Positions 1 through 7,133 of a DNA stretch of 23,682 nucleotides are shown piece by piece. The number at the start of each line of letters is the position of its first letter. Within the stretch, counting starts at the first letter, position 1. Both the position numbers and the translations under genes were made by a program. The notes below the pieces were generated by a model that was not told where the DNA came from, searched no databases, and saw only the letters and a list, made by a program, of their open reading frames with translations. Origin of the DNA: JAZKFR01 sp040386295 (GTDB lineage: Bacteria > Pseudomonadota > Gammaproteobacteria > Burkholderiales > Rhodocyclaceae); contig JAZKFR010000006.1 of assembly GCA_040386295.1 (NCBI GenBank), positions 1-23,682 on the forward strand. Direction: 5' to 3'.

Positions 1-627
1 TCATTGTGCGTGACTCCGCTCAAGTTGATCTTCTTCTAAGCCAGCCACGGCGGCATGATCGTGATGCGGCAAAACGCCGCTTTTAATGAAATTGAAGGCG
101 ACTTGCAAAAAGCGGAAACACATCAACGAAGAGCCGAGTGGACTCGCGCTATAAACCAACCAGGTTGGCCATTCCAGGTCAGGGGTAGTAGGGCCTTGCG
201 GTAAGGCACCGGGGTCTATCTCCAGCGTGTGCAACAAGCTGTAATGCAAGCCGTTGTCCCAGACAAAAAAGCCGCCCAGGGTACCGACGATGCCGGTAAA
301 AAGAGCGCCGGAGAGCAGACCAAAAATGATCAACTTGTTGCGCCAGCGTTCACTGAGCTGCTTGATCAGCACGTCGACGCCAACGTGGATGCCGGTGCGC
401 ACACCATAAGCTGCACCAAACTTCGCCATCCAAACAAAGAGAATGATGCACAGCTCTTGCGCCCAACTAAAATTCAGCGACAACAACCAATCCTGCATGC
501 CGGGAATGGCGAAGCCTGCGAGATAACGGTGCACAACGGCAGCAAAGATAATCAGCGTCGCCAGGGCGATCAGGAGGGTAATCAAGCATTCCTCTAAGCG
601 ATCTAATAGCTTCATGAATAATTTCAC
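1..627 (-). CDS. dctQ: TRAP transporter small membrane subunit, DctQ type
   Basis: This 208-residue protein is the small integral-membrane subunit of a tripartite ATP-independent periplasmic (TRAP) transporter. It would link the substrate-binding protein to the large DctM permease in the inner membrane. About four hydrophobic segments are visible, near residues 14-35, 50-72, 98-122 and 155-175, with the DctQ-like patterns WAQELC and RTGIHVGVDVLI. The chosen start is GTG at 627, which has AAGGA seven bases upstream; the ATG at 615 has no such site. The stop codon occupies bases 1-3, so the gene is complete. Its partner dctP lies upstream on the same strand, and dctM should follow beyond the left edge. 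The loop at residues 128-152 is proline-rich and a little longer than usual. The family is clear; the substrate is not. Confidence 0.88.
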   Translation of the reverse strand: MKLFMKLLDRLEECLITLLIALATLIIFAAVVHRYLAGFAIPGMQDWLLSLNFSWAQELCIILFVWMAKFGAAYGVRTGIHVGVDVLIKQLSERWRNKLIIFGLLSGALFTGIVGTLGGFFVWDNGLHYSLLHTLEIDPGALPQGPTTPDLEWPTWLVYSASPLGSSLMCFRFLQVAFNFIKSGVLPHHDHAAVAGLEEDQLERSHAQ

Positions 628-745
628 GCCGTATTCCTTAAGGTAAAAGACATGTTCAAACTCACTGATCTAACTGGTCTAACTGGTCTAAGGCTCATCA
701 CAGCGCGCTAAGCAGGTGATGCCGAATTGTGCGCAGACTTTCTGG

Positions 746-775
746 CCGTGCGCTGCAGAGTGTGCAGCAGCACGG
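746..775. other. Stem-loop in the dctP-dctQ gap
   Basis: CCGTGCGCTGCA (746-757) pairs with TGCAGCAGCACGG (763-775) around a five-base loop, giving 12 base pairs with one bulged A. In the minus-strand transcript it lies between dctP and dctQ. No U-tract follows, so it is more likely an RNA-stabilising or attenuating structure than a full terminator. The rest of 628-890 holds only a 9-bp tandem duplication (CTAACTGGT, 670-687) and a second hairpin at 850-884. Confidence 0.6.
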
Positions 776-849
776 GTAAAGCGCAGCCAAGATAGTGGCA
801 AATTCGCTGATGCGCGTGTCTTAATGTGCAGTGAAATGTACAAGATACG

Positions 850-884
850 TCCCTCCGCTGTGCGTTAAGCGCAAAGCGGAGGGA
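850..884 (-). terminator. Strong hairpin just after dctP
   Basis: TCCCTCCGC (850-858) is perfectly complementary to GCGGAGGGA (876-884), and the enclosed bases add a TGCG/CGCA inner stem. On the minus strand it begins six bases after the dctP stop codon. There is no run of U after it, so full termination is doubtful. A hairpin here fits the usual need for more binding protein than membrane subunits: it would protect the dctP 3' end or let only part of transcription reach dctQ. Confidence 0.6.
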
Positions 885-890
885 GCTTTG

Positions 891-1895
891 CTATAGCTTG
901 TTGGGATCGAACGCTGTTTCTTTATAGAAAGACTCGATCAATTCTTTGCCGATGCGTGATTCCATTTTTTGATGTACCGGAAGCAGGGCTTTTTTGAAGG
1001 CTAAACGCTCGGCTGGGCTGGGCGTATAAACTTGGGTTTTTCCGCTTTTTTTCACCGCTTCCAAGTCTTTCTCATTTTGCTCTTGGGCAATTTTGTTGGC
1101 GTACACCGTCGCATCGCGCACCGCTACTTCTAAAGAAGCGCGTACATCAGCGGGCAAGTCTTCCCAGAATTTTTTGTTCACGATGACGGCATAGCCCAAA
1201 TAGCCATGCTCGGTCAGCGTCAGATGCTTCTGCACCTCGTGCATTTTTTGCGTGTATAGGTTTGAGATCGGATTTTCTGTGCCATCCACAACGCCGGTTT
1301 GCAAGGCTTGATAAACCTCAGAAAACGCCATGACTTGTGGTAGCCCGCCGAGACTGCGGATCTCTTCTTCAAGCACTTTGGACGATTGAATCCGCATCTT
1401 CTTTCCTTTCAGGTCGGCAGGAGTTCTAATCGGGCTGTTGGCTGAAAACGACTTAAAGCCGTTATCCCAAAAAGCCAAACCCATGATGCCTCTAGACTCT
1501 AATTTTTTGAGTAGATTTTTGCCAAGCGGGCCTTGGGTGACTTTGTGCAGATCGGCGTAACTGTCGAACATATAAGGCAGATCGAACGCCTCAAACTCTT
1601 TGACGCCGAGCGGACCAAATTTGGCCAATGACGGCGCCAGCATTTGCACCGCGCCCAGCTGTAGCGCTTCCATTTCTTCTTTGTCTTTGTACAGTGTGGA
1701 ATTGGCAAATACTTCAACTTTGACCTTCCCCTTACTCAATTCCTCTGCCCGTTTTTTAAAAAACTCAGCAGCCAGCCCTTTGGGCGTATCGATTGCCACG
1801 ACATGGCTGAATTTGATATTGATGACCGGATCAGCTAGGGCACTGCCGGTGACAAGGCCAAACATGAGGGCAAAACAGGGGATTAAGGTCTTCAT
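891..1895 (-). CDS. dctP: TRAP transporter substrate-binding protein, DctP type
   Basis: This 334-residue periplasmic protein would capture an organic acid, probably a C4-dicarboxylate or similar carboxylate, and deliver it to the DctQM permease. A signal peptide is evident, with a hydrophobic core at residues 4-18 and probable cleavage after SALA (residue 21). The mature protein starts with the family pattern IKFSHVVA. Further family marks are KGKKMRIQSS, whose Arg is the conserved carboxylate ligand, and GVVDGTENPISN. The ATG at 1895 was chosen because AAGGAG lies just upstream and it gives a proper signal peptide; the frame stays open to 1982 but that extension is not signal-like. A perfect TTGACA lies about 80 bases upstream of the start (minus strand), without a convincing -10 box. 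Assignment to the DctP family is firm; the substrate is unknown. Confidence 0.92.
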   Translation of the reverse strand: MKTLIPCFALMFGLVTGSALADPVINIKFSHVVAIDTPKGLAAEFFKKRAEELSKGKVKVEVFANSTLYKDKEEMEALQLGAVQMLAPSLAKFGPLGVKEFEAFDLPYMFDSYADLHKVTQGPLGKNLLKKLESRGIMGLAFWDNGFKSFSANSPIRTPADLKGKKMRIQSSKVLEEEIRSLGGLPQVMAFSEVYQALQTGVVDGTENPISNLYTQKMHEVQKHLTLTEHGYLGYAVIVNKKFWEDLPADVRASLEVAVRDATVYANKIAQEQNEKDLEAVKKSGKTQVYTPSPAERLAFKKALLPVHQKMESRIGKELIESFYKETAFDPNKL

Positions 1896-2080
1896 TGCTT
1901 CTCCTTTGGTGAATCGAAGTATTGAATATTGAATCGGAATCAAAATAAGCCAGGTTTTATCGTTTTTTTCTGCACAGCGCATATTTTTTTGTCAATTCGC
2001 CCGTAAAGGGCGTAATGACAAAAGCGAGCGTTGCGACAACTGAAACAAGACAGCGCAAGTGCGTCGAGCTAAGGTATCAC

Positions 2081-2112
2081 AGCACGCAGCAACCCTATGC
2101 AGGCTGCGTGCT
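2081..2112. terminator. Perfect 10-bp inverted repeat downstream of the coiled-coil gene
   Basis: AGCACGCAGC (2081-2090) and GCTGCGTGCT (2103-2112) form a perfect 10-bp stem with a 12-base loop. It lies 56 bases past the stop of the minus-strand gene at 2168-2713 and upstream of dctP, so it may end the former transcript. There is no U-run, so a rho-independent terminator is only a possibility. Confidence 0.4.
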
Positions 2113-2150
2113 TGTAGGCTATTGCTTGAAGGCTATTGCTTGTAGGCAAA
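2109..2150. repeat. Three tandem copies of a 14-bp unit
   Basis: The unit TGCTTGTAGGCTAT occurs at 2109-2122, again with one change (TGCTTGAAGGCTAT) at 2123-2136, and a third time with an altered end at 2137-2150. The first copy overlaps the right arm of the inverted repeat at 2081-2112. The array lies in the non-coding gap between two minus-strand genes. It looks like replication slippage; no function is apparent. Confidence 0.75.
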
Positions 2151-2167
2151 CAGCCTCGGGCAGCAGG

Positions 2168-2713
2168 TCAATTTTCCATCGCTTTTTGTCGCCGTTCAGC
2201 TAAACGCCGTTGTCGCTCAGCCTGTTCAGCCTCATTTTTACGCTGACCCTGCTCTGCTTGCTGTGCTTTTTCAGCTAGTTTCCGCGCTCTTTCTTCGCTT
2301 CTGAGCTTCTCTGCTGCTTGATAGTCTCGCTCCTGGGCAGATGCTTCTTGTGCACGCTGTTCGCGCTTTGTCGCAAGCTGCTCCACGTTAGCTTGGACTA
2401 CCCGTTTACGCACCAGGCGTTCGACTTCACTAGCCTGCTCATCAAGCTTACGTGCCGCGAGCAAAGTTTCGGTACGTTGCTTGGCGTTTTCTTCCAAACA
2501 ACGATTGACGAGCATTTTTTGATAGCACTGTGCTTCGTTCTGCGTATAACTTTTTTGCATTTCGCTGCGCATTGTTTCAGCACGTGCGCGTTGCTGCTGA
2601 GCCGTCGCGAGCAGCGCGTCAGTAGAGAGATCAGACTGCTCGGCTTGCGCCCTGCTGGCTGATACACAGACAAGCAGCATCAAGCTAAGCGTCATTCGGA
2701 TGAAAAACATCAT
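2168..2713 (-). CDS. Secreted coiled-coil protein of unknown function
   Basis: From the ATG at 2713 this encodes 181 residues. A signal peptide is visible (hydrophobic stretch FFIRMTLSLMLLVCVSASRA, probable cleavage after RAQA), so the protein should be periplasmic. The rest is almost entirely charged helix, rich in Ala, Glu, Gln, Arg and Lys, with heptad-like spacing from about residue 35 to the end. Two cysteines about nine residues apart (CYQKMLVNRC) could form a disulfide. Similar short secreted Cys-x8-Cys coiled-coil proteins are common in Burkholderiales, but I know no established role. The start is uncertain: the frame is open to an ATG at 2788, and a GTG near 2770 has an AGAGGA-like site before it. 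The gene seems to be transcribed alone. Confidence 0.7.
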   Translation of the reverse strand: MMFFIRMTLSLMLLVCVSASRAQAEQSDLSTDALLATAQQQRARAETMRSEMQKSYTQNEAQCYQKMLVNRCLEENAKQRTETLLAARKLDEQASEVERLVRKRVVQANVEQLATKREQRAQEASAQERDYQAAEKLRSEERARKLAEKAQQAEQGQRKNEAEQAERQRRLAERRQKAMEN

Positions 2714-2788
2714 TGGAGACTGAGTTAGGCTGAAGCCGGTTTTACTGATTTTGTTAGGGATGCAAAACACGCTGTCCTCTCTAAACAT

Positions 2789-3250
2789 GAGATTCGAATT
2801 AAAAATTTATGCGCGTAAAACGCGTCGGCGTGGGCAAGGTTGCCGTTTTGCCTGATCGACATCTTGAACAATCGCTGGAAAATAGAATCTAAAAATAAAA
2901 TTAGGCCGTAAAATACACAGTTTAGCGGCCGCTTGTATCACAAATAGCCGCAGTGCCAACGAGAAACTATCCAGAAACAAACCCAGCTTTCAATCGCCAA
3001 AAATACAAACTGCACACAGCCTACAAGGCAGGCAAGACGTGCAAAGCTTTGTTGAGCGGACAAGGTAGTGCTCAAAAATAAACGCCGTAAAGCTTTTTGT
3101 GTTCTTACTTTGCGTTGTTTAGCGTATCAATTTGTGCCGTGCAAAGTCGCTCGCCTGTCGCGCTTTGCATTGCTCTATCACCCTCATGAACAGCGCTTTG
3201 AACTGCATGGATAGCAAAGCACGCTTAGAAATAATGTACTGGATAACCCA
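2789..3250. other. Gene-free stretch between divergent genes
   Basis: These 462 bases separate the minus-strand coiled-coil gene from yheS on the plus strand and must hold the promoters of both. The sequence is AT-rich near 2880-2930. I see no convincing -35/-10 pair, RNA gene, long repeat or coding frame. A plus-strand frame of about 28 codons near 2812 has no ribosome binding site and was not accepted. Confidence 0.5.
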
Positions 3251-5215
3251 ATGATCGTATTACGCAAACTGACTTTTGCACGCGCCGGCGAGGCGCTGGT
3301 TTCTAACGCTTCCTTGCAAATTGGCCCGGGCTGGAAAGTCGGGCTAACCGGGGCTAATGGTTGCGGCAAATCTTCTTTCTTTGCGCTATTTCAAGAAAAT
3401 GAAAAAAATCGCAGCGCGCTGCTCTCCGCAACGCCTTCCTTGCACGCGGAGTCTGGTGATCTTGATTGGCCAGCCTCTTGGACAATCGCTCACGTTGCGC
3501 AAGATACGCCCGCCTTGCCCGACCCAGCACTCGCTTTTGTGCTTGATGGAGACGCTGAGCTGCGGCAAATAGAACGTGCTTTAGTCGCTGCGGAGGCCGC
3601 CAACGACGGCGAGGCAATCGGTACCTTACACGCACGTTTAGGCGATATAGAAGGCTATTCCGCCCAAGCACGGGCAGCCGAGCTATTGCACGGCCTGGGC
3701 TTTACCAATAGCGATTTTGCCAAGCCAGTCGCCGCGTTTTCTGGTGGTTGGCGCGTTCGCCTAAATTTGGCACGTGCTTTGATGTGTCGATCCGATTTGC
3801 TCCTACTCGATGAGCCGACCAACCACCTTGATTTAGACGCAGTGCTTTGGCTTGAAGCTTGGCTGCGCAGCTATCGTGGCACCTTGCTCATGATTTCGCA
3901 TGACCGCGATTTCTTAGACGCAGTAGTAGGCCAGATTTTGCACATAGAGCAAAACGGCATGAAGCTGTATACCGGCACCTACAGCGCCTTTGAACGCCAA
4001 CGCGCGGCGCAACTCGCATTGCAACAAAGCATGTTTGAGAAGCAGCAAAGAGAAGTCGCACACTTGCATAGCTTTATCGACCGCTTTCGCGCTAAAGCGA
4101 CTAAAGCACGACAAGCACAAAGCCGAATGAAAGCGCTAGAACGAATGGAAGACGTGGCAGCTGCGCACGTAGACACCCCGTTCACCTTTCGCTTTCGCGA
4201 CGCCCCAGACGCCCCTGATCCGCTGCTCACGGTACGTGATGCGCAGGCTGGCTACGGCGAACACATTCTGCTCGAAGAAATTGACCTCACCTTGCGTCCA
4301 GGCGAGCGCATTGCCTTACTAGGACGCAACGGCGCAGGAAAATCAACCCTGATCAAGTTGCTCGCTGGATCTCTGGCCCCCTTGAGTGGGACGCGGCACG
4401 TCGGTAAAGGTCTACAAATCGGCTATTTTGCGCAACATCAGCTTGAGCAATTGCGTCCTGACGAATCGCCTTTGCAGCACATGCAGCGACTTGATCCGAA
4501 AACGCGCGCACAGGATTTACGCGATTATCTTGGTAGCTTTGACTTTCGTGGCGAAATGTCTACTCAGGCCTGCGGACGTTTTTCAGGGGGAGAAAAATCT
4601 CGCCTGGCACTGGCGCTACTGATTTGGACTAAACCCAATTTGTTGCTTCTAGACGAGCCGACCAACCACCTCGACCTTGAAATGCGCGAGGCGCTGACCT
4701 TGGCGCTGCAAGAATATGAGGGCGGCGTCATTCTCGTTTCGCACGATCGCCACTTGCTGCGTACTACGGCGGATCAGCTGCTCCTTGTTGCTGATGGCCG
4801 TATCAGCCCGTTCTCTGGGGATCTAGATGATTACGCGCAGTGGCTAGGGCAGCAAAGAGACAAAAGCAATAACACAACGAATAATGCCGAGAAAACGAGT
4901 GCGAGCAAAAAAAATGCTGCGCAAGATGCGGCTCATAGCGGCGTAAAAAATGTAGCCAAAGATGCACAAACACGTGTGCGCGCGCAAAGCACCTTGCGTA
5001 AAGACATCGAACGCCTGGAAACACAATTGGCGAACTGGCAAAAAGAGAAACAAGAAATAGATACCCAACTCTCTGCGCCGGATCTATACACACGCAACAG
5101 CGCTCAAGATAACGCCACTAGAGCGAGCTTATATCAGCGTCAACAGACACTGAGCGAGCAGATTGAAAAAGCCGAAGAACGTTGGTTGAACTGCCAAGCA
5201 GCGCTTGAGATTTAA
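3251..5215 (+). CDS. yheS: ABC-F family ATP-binding protein, YheS type
   Basis: This 654-residue soluble protein has two ABC ATPase domains and no membrane segment, the mark of the ABC-F family, whose members bind the ribosomal E site and relieve stalled translation. Domain 1 has Walker A GANGCGKS (residues 34-41), signature FSGGW (163-167) and Walker B with LLLLDEPTNHLDL (183-195). The interdomain arm is a long charged helix pair (about 245-300). Domain 2 has GRNGAGKST (358-366), signature FSGGEKSR (444-451) and LLLLDEPTNHLDL (464-476). The tail, about 535-654, is Lys/Ala-rich and then coiled-coil, as in the YheS/Uup group. The start MIVLRKL matches the YheS N-terminus; the ribosome binding site is weak (GGA nine bases before the ATG). 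All nucleotide-binding motifs look intact. YheS is preferred to Uup from length and N-terminus. Confidence 0.9.
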   Translation: MIVLRKLTFARAGEALVSNASLQIGPGWKVGLTGANGCGKSSFFALFQENEKNRSALLSATPSLHAESGDLDWPASWTIAHVAQDTPALPDPALAFVLDGDAELRQIERALVAAEAANDGEAIGTLHARLGDIEGYSAQARAAELLHGLGFTNSDFAKPVAAFSGGWRVRLNLARALMCRSDLLLLDEPTNHLDLDAVLWLEAWLRSYRGTLLMISHDRDFLDAVVGQILHIEQNGMKLYTGTYSAFERQRAAQLALQQSMFEKQQREVAHLHSFIDRFRAKATKARQAQSRMKALERMEDVAAAHVDTPFTFRFRDAPDAPDPLLTVRDAQAGYGEHILLEEIDLTLRPGERIALLGRNGAGKSTLIKLLAGSLAPLSGTRHVGKGLQIGYFAQHQLEQLRPDESPLQHMQRLDPKTRAQDLRDYLGSFDFRGEMSTQACGRFSGGEKSRLALALLIWTKPNLLLLDEPTNHLDLEMREALTLALQEYEGGVILVSHDRHLLRTTADQLLLVADGRISPFSGDLDDYAQWLGQQRDKSNNTTNNAEKTSASKKNAAQDAAHSGVKNVAKDAQTRVRAQSTLRKDIERLETQLANWQKEKQEIDTQLSAPDLYTRNSAQDNATRASLYQRQQTLSEQIEKAEERWLNCQAALEI

Positions 5216-5259
5216 GTATTTTTTCGCGACAAATAACTTTTAGAATAAGCGCTTACCCA

Positions 5260-5289
5260 TTGACTTTATTTGTTTTTTATCGTTATAGT
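5260..5289 (+). promoter_or_regulatory. Sigma70-type promoter for the TIGR02449-like gene and zapA
   Basis: TTGACT (5260-5265) and TATAGT (5284-5289) are separated by 18 bases. The expected transcription start, 6-8 bases after the -10 box, is at 5295-5297, on or next to the ATG at 5297. This would make a leaderless or nearly leaderless mRNA, in agreement with the absence of a ribosome binding site before that ATG. Confidence 0.6.
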
Positions 5290-5296
5290 TGACACC

Positions 5297-5512
5297 ATGA
5301 ATAAGCTACTAAGCCCCGAAGAATTAGCGCCGCTTGAGCAAAAGATCGCTCAGGTGCTGCGCTTATGCCAGCAATTACGCCTTGAGAACGCTGATTTGCA
5401 AAAGCAGCTCAGCCTGGCAAACGATGAGAAAGCGCAGATTACCCATCGCCTCAATACAGCACGCGAACGACTAGAACAGATCGTCGAACATCTGCCAGTT
5501 AATGCCAAGTAA
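5297..5512 (+). CDS. Small coiled-coil protein, TIGR02449-like, upstream of zapA
   Basis: The gene encodes 71 residues. After a short N-terminal stretch (MNKLLSPEEL) nearly the whole protein is a predicted coiled coil with leucines at heptad spacing (LEQKIAQVLRLCQQLRLENA, then QKQLSLANDEKAQITHRL), ending in LEQIVEHLPV. This pattern and its place directly before zapA match the small family TIGR02449, which resembles the division protein ZapB in size and character. A role at the division ring together with ZapA is inference from context. The ATG at 5297 was chosen because it starts the conserved part; an upstream in-frame codon at 5270 would fall inside the promoter. It is probably co-transcribed with zapA, 125 bases downstream. 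Confidence 0.8.
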   Translation: MNKLLSPEELAPLEQKIAQVLRLCQQLRLENADLQKQLSLANDEKAQITHRLNTARERLEQIVEHLPVNAK

Positions 5513-5539
5513 TTGCGCCCAATCAAACTAACCTCTAAT

Positions 5540-5601
5540 CCAAATTCGCATTAAAACCGAGAGGCGAAGTCGACACAGAATCGATTTTTAATGCGGATTG
5601 G
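5540..5601 (+). promoter_or_regulatory. Long imperfect hairpin ahead of zapA
   Basis: Bases 5540-5556 pair with 5586-5601: the core CGCATTAAAA/TTTTAATGCG is perfect and is extended by TT/GA with one wobble and CCAA/TTGG with one bulged A. The 29-base loop (5557-5585) is purine-rich. The structure ends 36 bases before the zapA ATG and fills most of the gap between the two division genes. It could be an mRNA processing or control element; no known riboswitch or leader class was recognised. Confidence 0.5.
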
Positions 5602-5637
5602 AATAACTCAAATGACCTACCCAAAAACGAGCTAACC

Positions 5638-5985
5638 ATGGCCAAGCAAAGCAATTTTCTCGACATTGTGCTACTCAATAAAGAATACCGAGTTGCCTGC
5701 CCACCTGAAGAACACGGCGCGCTGCTGGCGGCGGTCGCTTATGTTGACGAAAAAATGCGCGACATTGCCGAGAAAACCAAAAGCAACGTGACTGAACGCA
5801 TTGCCGTGATGGTCGCCTTAAACGTAGCGCATGACTATCTTTCTTTACAAGCCGCCGAACCAGGGGCTCAAACCAGCCTGAGCAACGCATCCGAGGCCTC
5901 GACCAACAATCTGCACACGGCCGAGATGATTCGCGCTAAGCTCGCCGACATGGAAGACCAATTGCAAGCCGCTTTAGTTCGCTAA
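5638..5985 (+). CDS. zapA: Cell division protein ZapA
   Basis: The 115-residue protein matches ZapA, which bundles FtsZ filaments at the division septum in the cytoplasm. The N-terminal half has the family layout: a short beta strand (LDIVLLNKEYRVACPPEE), then a helix with VAYVDEKMRDI and the motif ERIAVMVALNVAHDYL. The C-terminal third is a weaker coiled coil ending in LADMEDQLQAAL, used for tetramer formation in the family. The length is typical. No strong ribosome binding site precedes the ATG, which follows the hairpin at 5540-5601. Order TIGR02449-like gene, zapA, ssrS is the conserved arrangement in beta- and gammaproteobacteria, which supports all three calls. Confidence 0.94.
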   Translation: MAKQSNFLDIVLLNKEYRVACPPEEHGALLAAVAYVDEKMRDIAEKTKSNVTERIAVMVALNVAHDYLSLQAAEPGAQTSLSNASEASTNNLHTAEMIRAKLADMEDQLQAALVR

Positions 5986-6011
5986 CGCGCCAAGCAAGGC
6001 AAGCCAAACTG

Positions 6012-6195
6012 TTTTTCCCTGCGGTGTTCGTTAAGGTCATATATTCCTTGAACCAATGCTTATTGGCGTCGGTTACTGACCTCTGATCCGCTGTTGTGCC
6101 TGCCCGGTGCGCTGGGTGTGCCTGATGCGGGTAGGAAAGTGACCTCTCTGAACCCAGGTTCAGGATGCCGGCCTGACGGCACTCGCGGGGAACCC
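6012..6195 (+). ncRNA. ssrS: 6S RNA
   Basis: 6S RNA binds sigma70-RNA polymerase, mimics an open promoter and dampens transcription in stationary phase. Three observations support the call. It starts 27 bases after zapA, the standard place for ssrS. The 5' end CCCTGCGGTGTTCG (6017-6030) is the typical betaproteobacterial start. The 5' arm CCCTGCGGTG (6017-6026) pairs with CACTCGCGGGG near 6180-6190 to form the closing stem, with one bulge and wobble pairs. The interior contains CCTTGAACCAA near 6047 and further paired segments, as expected of the long rod with a central bubble. Length is about 180 bases, normal for the family. The ends are approximate because no promoter or processing site was located. 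In many relatives a 5-formyltetrahydrofolate cyclo-ligase gene follows; here it does not. Confidence 0.85.
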
Positions 6196-6771
6196 CATTC
6201 GGCGCATCAGCGCTAACTTGCAGGCAGTTCTTCTCGCTCTGCTCCGCCCTACCCGCCAGCCCTCCCCAATCCCCTTGTTAGCCGTGTTGCTCACCATCGC
6301 TTTCAAAGCATCCGCCGCTTTATTCGATTTAGCTTCCTGCCAAAAACGCAACATGGTTGATAGCAGCACCATGGCATTGATCACAACGCTGGCTTTAAAG
6401 TCTTCAGTCAGATAGGAAATGAGCGACAGCAGCGTCAGCAACAAATTAAATGGATTGCAGTAGTAATGCCAAAGGTGTAGCCACGATGGCAGGGGTTTTT
6501 CGTGCTCAATTTCATTGATGCCTACCCGCTCACGAATCGCCAACGCCTGCGTTTCGGATAAGCCATCGCTGTGGCTACCGAGCTGCTCAAGCAAGGCTTC
6601 TTTATCCGCTCGCGCCGCAGCCACCAGCGTCTTACTCAAGCGATCTGGCGGCGCGCGATTGAGCGCGTTCTGAGTCACGCTATCGAGCAGAATAAAGCGC
6701 CGAAAATGACGGCCAATGTGGCGAGTACGCAGGAAGCCTGCAAAAATTTCTTTGAGCGTATTAAAACGCAT
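6160..6771 (-). pseudogene. mgtA: N-terminal remnant of a Mg2+-transporting P-type ATPase (MgtA/MgtB)
   Basis: Residues 1-164 align by eye with the N-terminus of MgtA. They include LKEIF at the start, the cation-ATPase N domain (GLSETQALAIRERVGINEI), HLWHYYCNPFNLLLTLLSLI as the first membrane segment, a second segment near 126-140, and QEAKSNKAADALKAMVSNTA. MgtA is about 900 residues. Everything after this is gone: the actuator domain, the phosphorylated DKTGT loop and the C-terminal membrane helices. Homology stops near base 6280; about 39 unrelated residues follow and the frame ends at 6160 inside the complement of the 6S RNA gene. The start is well preserved (AAGGAG six bases before the ATG at 6771). 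The product cannot pump ions. A deletion with an end point beside ssrS is the simplest explanation. Confidence 0.85.
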
Positions 6772-6946
6772 GCTTCTCTCCTTCTGGCTTGATCGGCACT
6801 CAACACAGCATTTCAGAACGTAGAAACTTGCGACGACGAATCAATAAAGAACAAAGAAGAACAAAGGCGAAACGCGTGCCCCTCACGTGAAGACACAAAA
6901 CCCTGAAAAAGTCACGAAAAGACCTCAATAGCAGCAGCCAAGAACA

Positions 6947-6975
6947 TTGATTTTTAAAGATTACTCAGGCATAAT
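6947..6975 (+). promoter_or_regulatory. Sigma70-type promoter of the tkt operon
   Basis: TTGATT (6947-6952) and CATAAT (6970-6975) are separated by exactly 17 bases, with five of six consensus bases in each box apart from the final positions of the -35. Transcription would start near 6982, about 150 bases before the tkt start. The adjoining stretch 6772-6946 holds the old mgtA-side upstream region and nothing else I can name. Confidence 0.65.
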
Positions 6976-7026
6976 GCGCGCCCTCTGGGCGAGCCGAAAA
7001 ATGATCGATACGACGCTATACGACCT

Positions 7027-7063
7027 ACAGAGCACACGATTAACCCGCGCTATCGCGCTCTGT
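7027..7063 (+). promoter_or_regulatory. Stem-loops in the tkt leader
   Basis: ACAGAGC (7027-7033) is perfectly complementary to GCTCTGT (7057-7063), with a GCG-type inner stem around 7046-7057. A smaller hairpin, CGCCC-TCT-GGGCG (6979-6991), lies at the predicted transcript start. The leader of about 150 bases is long and structured, while the tkt start codon lacks a clear ribosome binding site, so control through mRNA structure is possible. No known riboswitch class was recognised. Confidence 0.4.
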
Positions 7064-7133
7064 CGATTTCTTTCGTTGATTGCCCAGTCGGTTCTGAGCC
7101 GCTTTTAAATGATTCACCCCCCTTTCAAACAGA

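Noticed and set aside
229..597. A 122-codon plus-strand frame opposite dctQ.
   Set aside because: It is wholly antisense to a clear dctQ gene, with no family resemblance and no start signal.
2109..2150. CRISPR-like array.
   Set aside because: The three 14-bp units are directly adjacent with no spacers; they are simple tandem repeats.
2015..2203. A 62-codon plus-strand frame between dctP and the coiled-coil gene.
   Set aside because: It covers the tandem repeats and the inverted repeat, has no ribosome binding site and no recognisable sequence.
6772..7133. A Mg2+-sensing leader like that of enterobacterial mgtA.
   Set aside because: No matching leader peptide or paired structure was seen upstream of the remnant on the minus strand.
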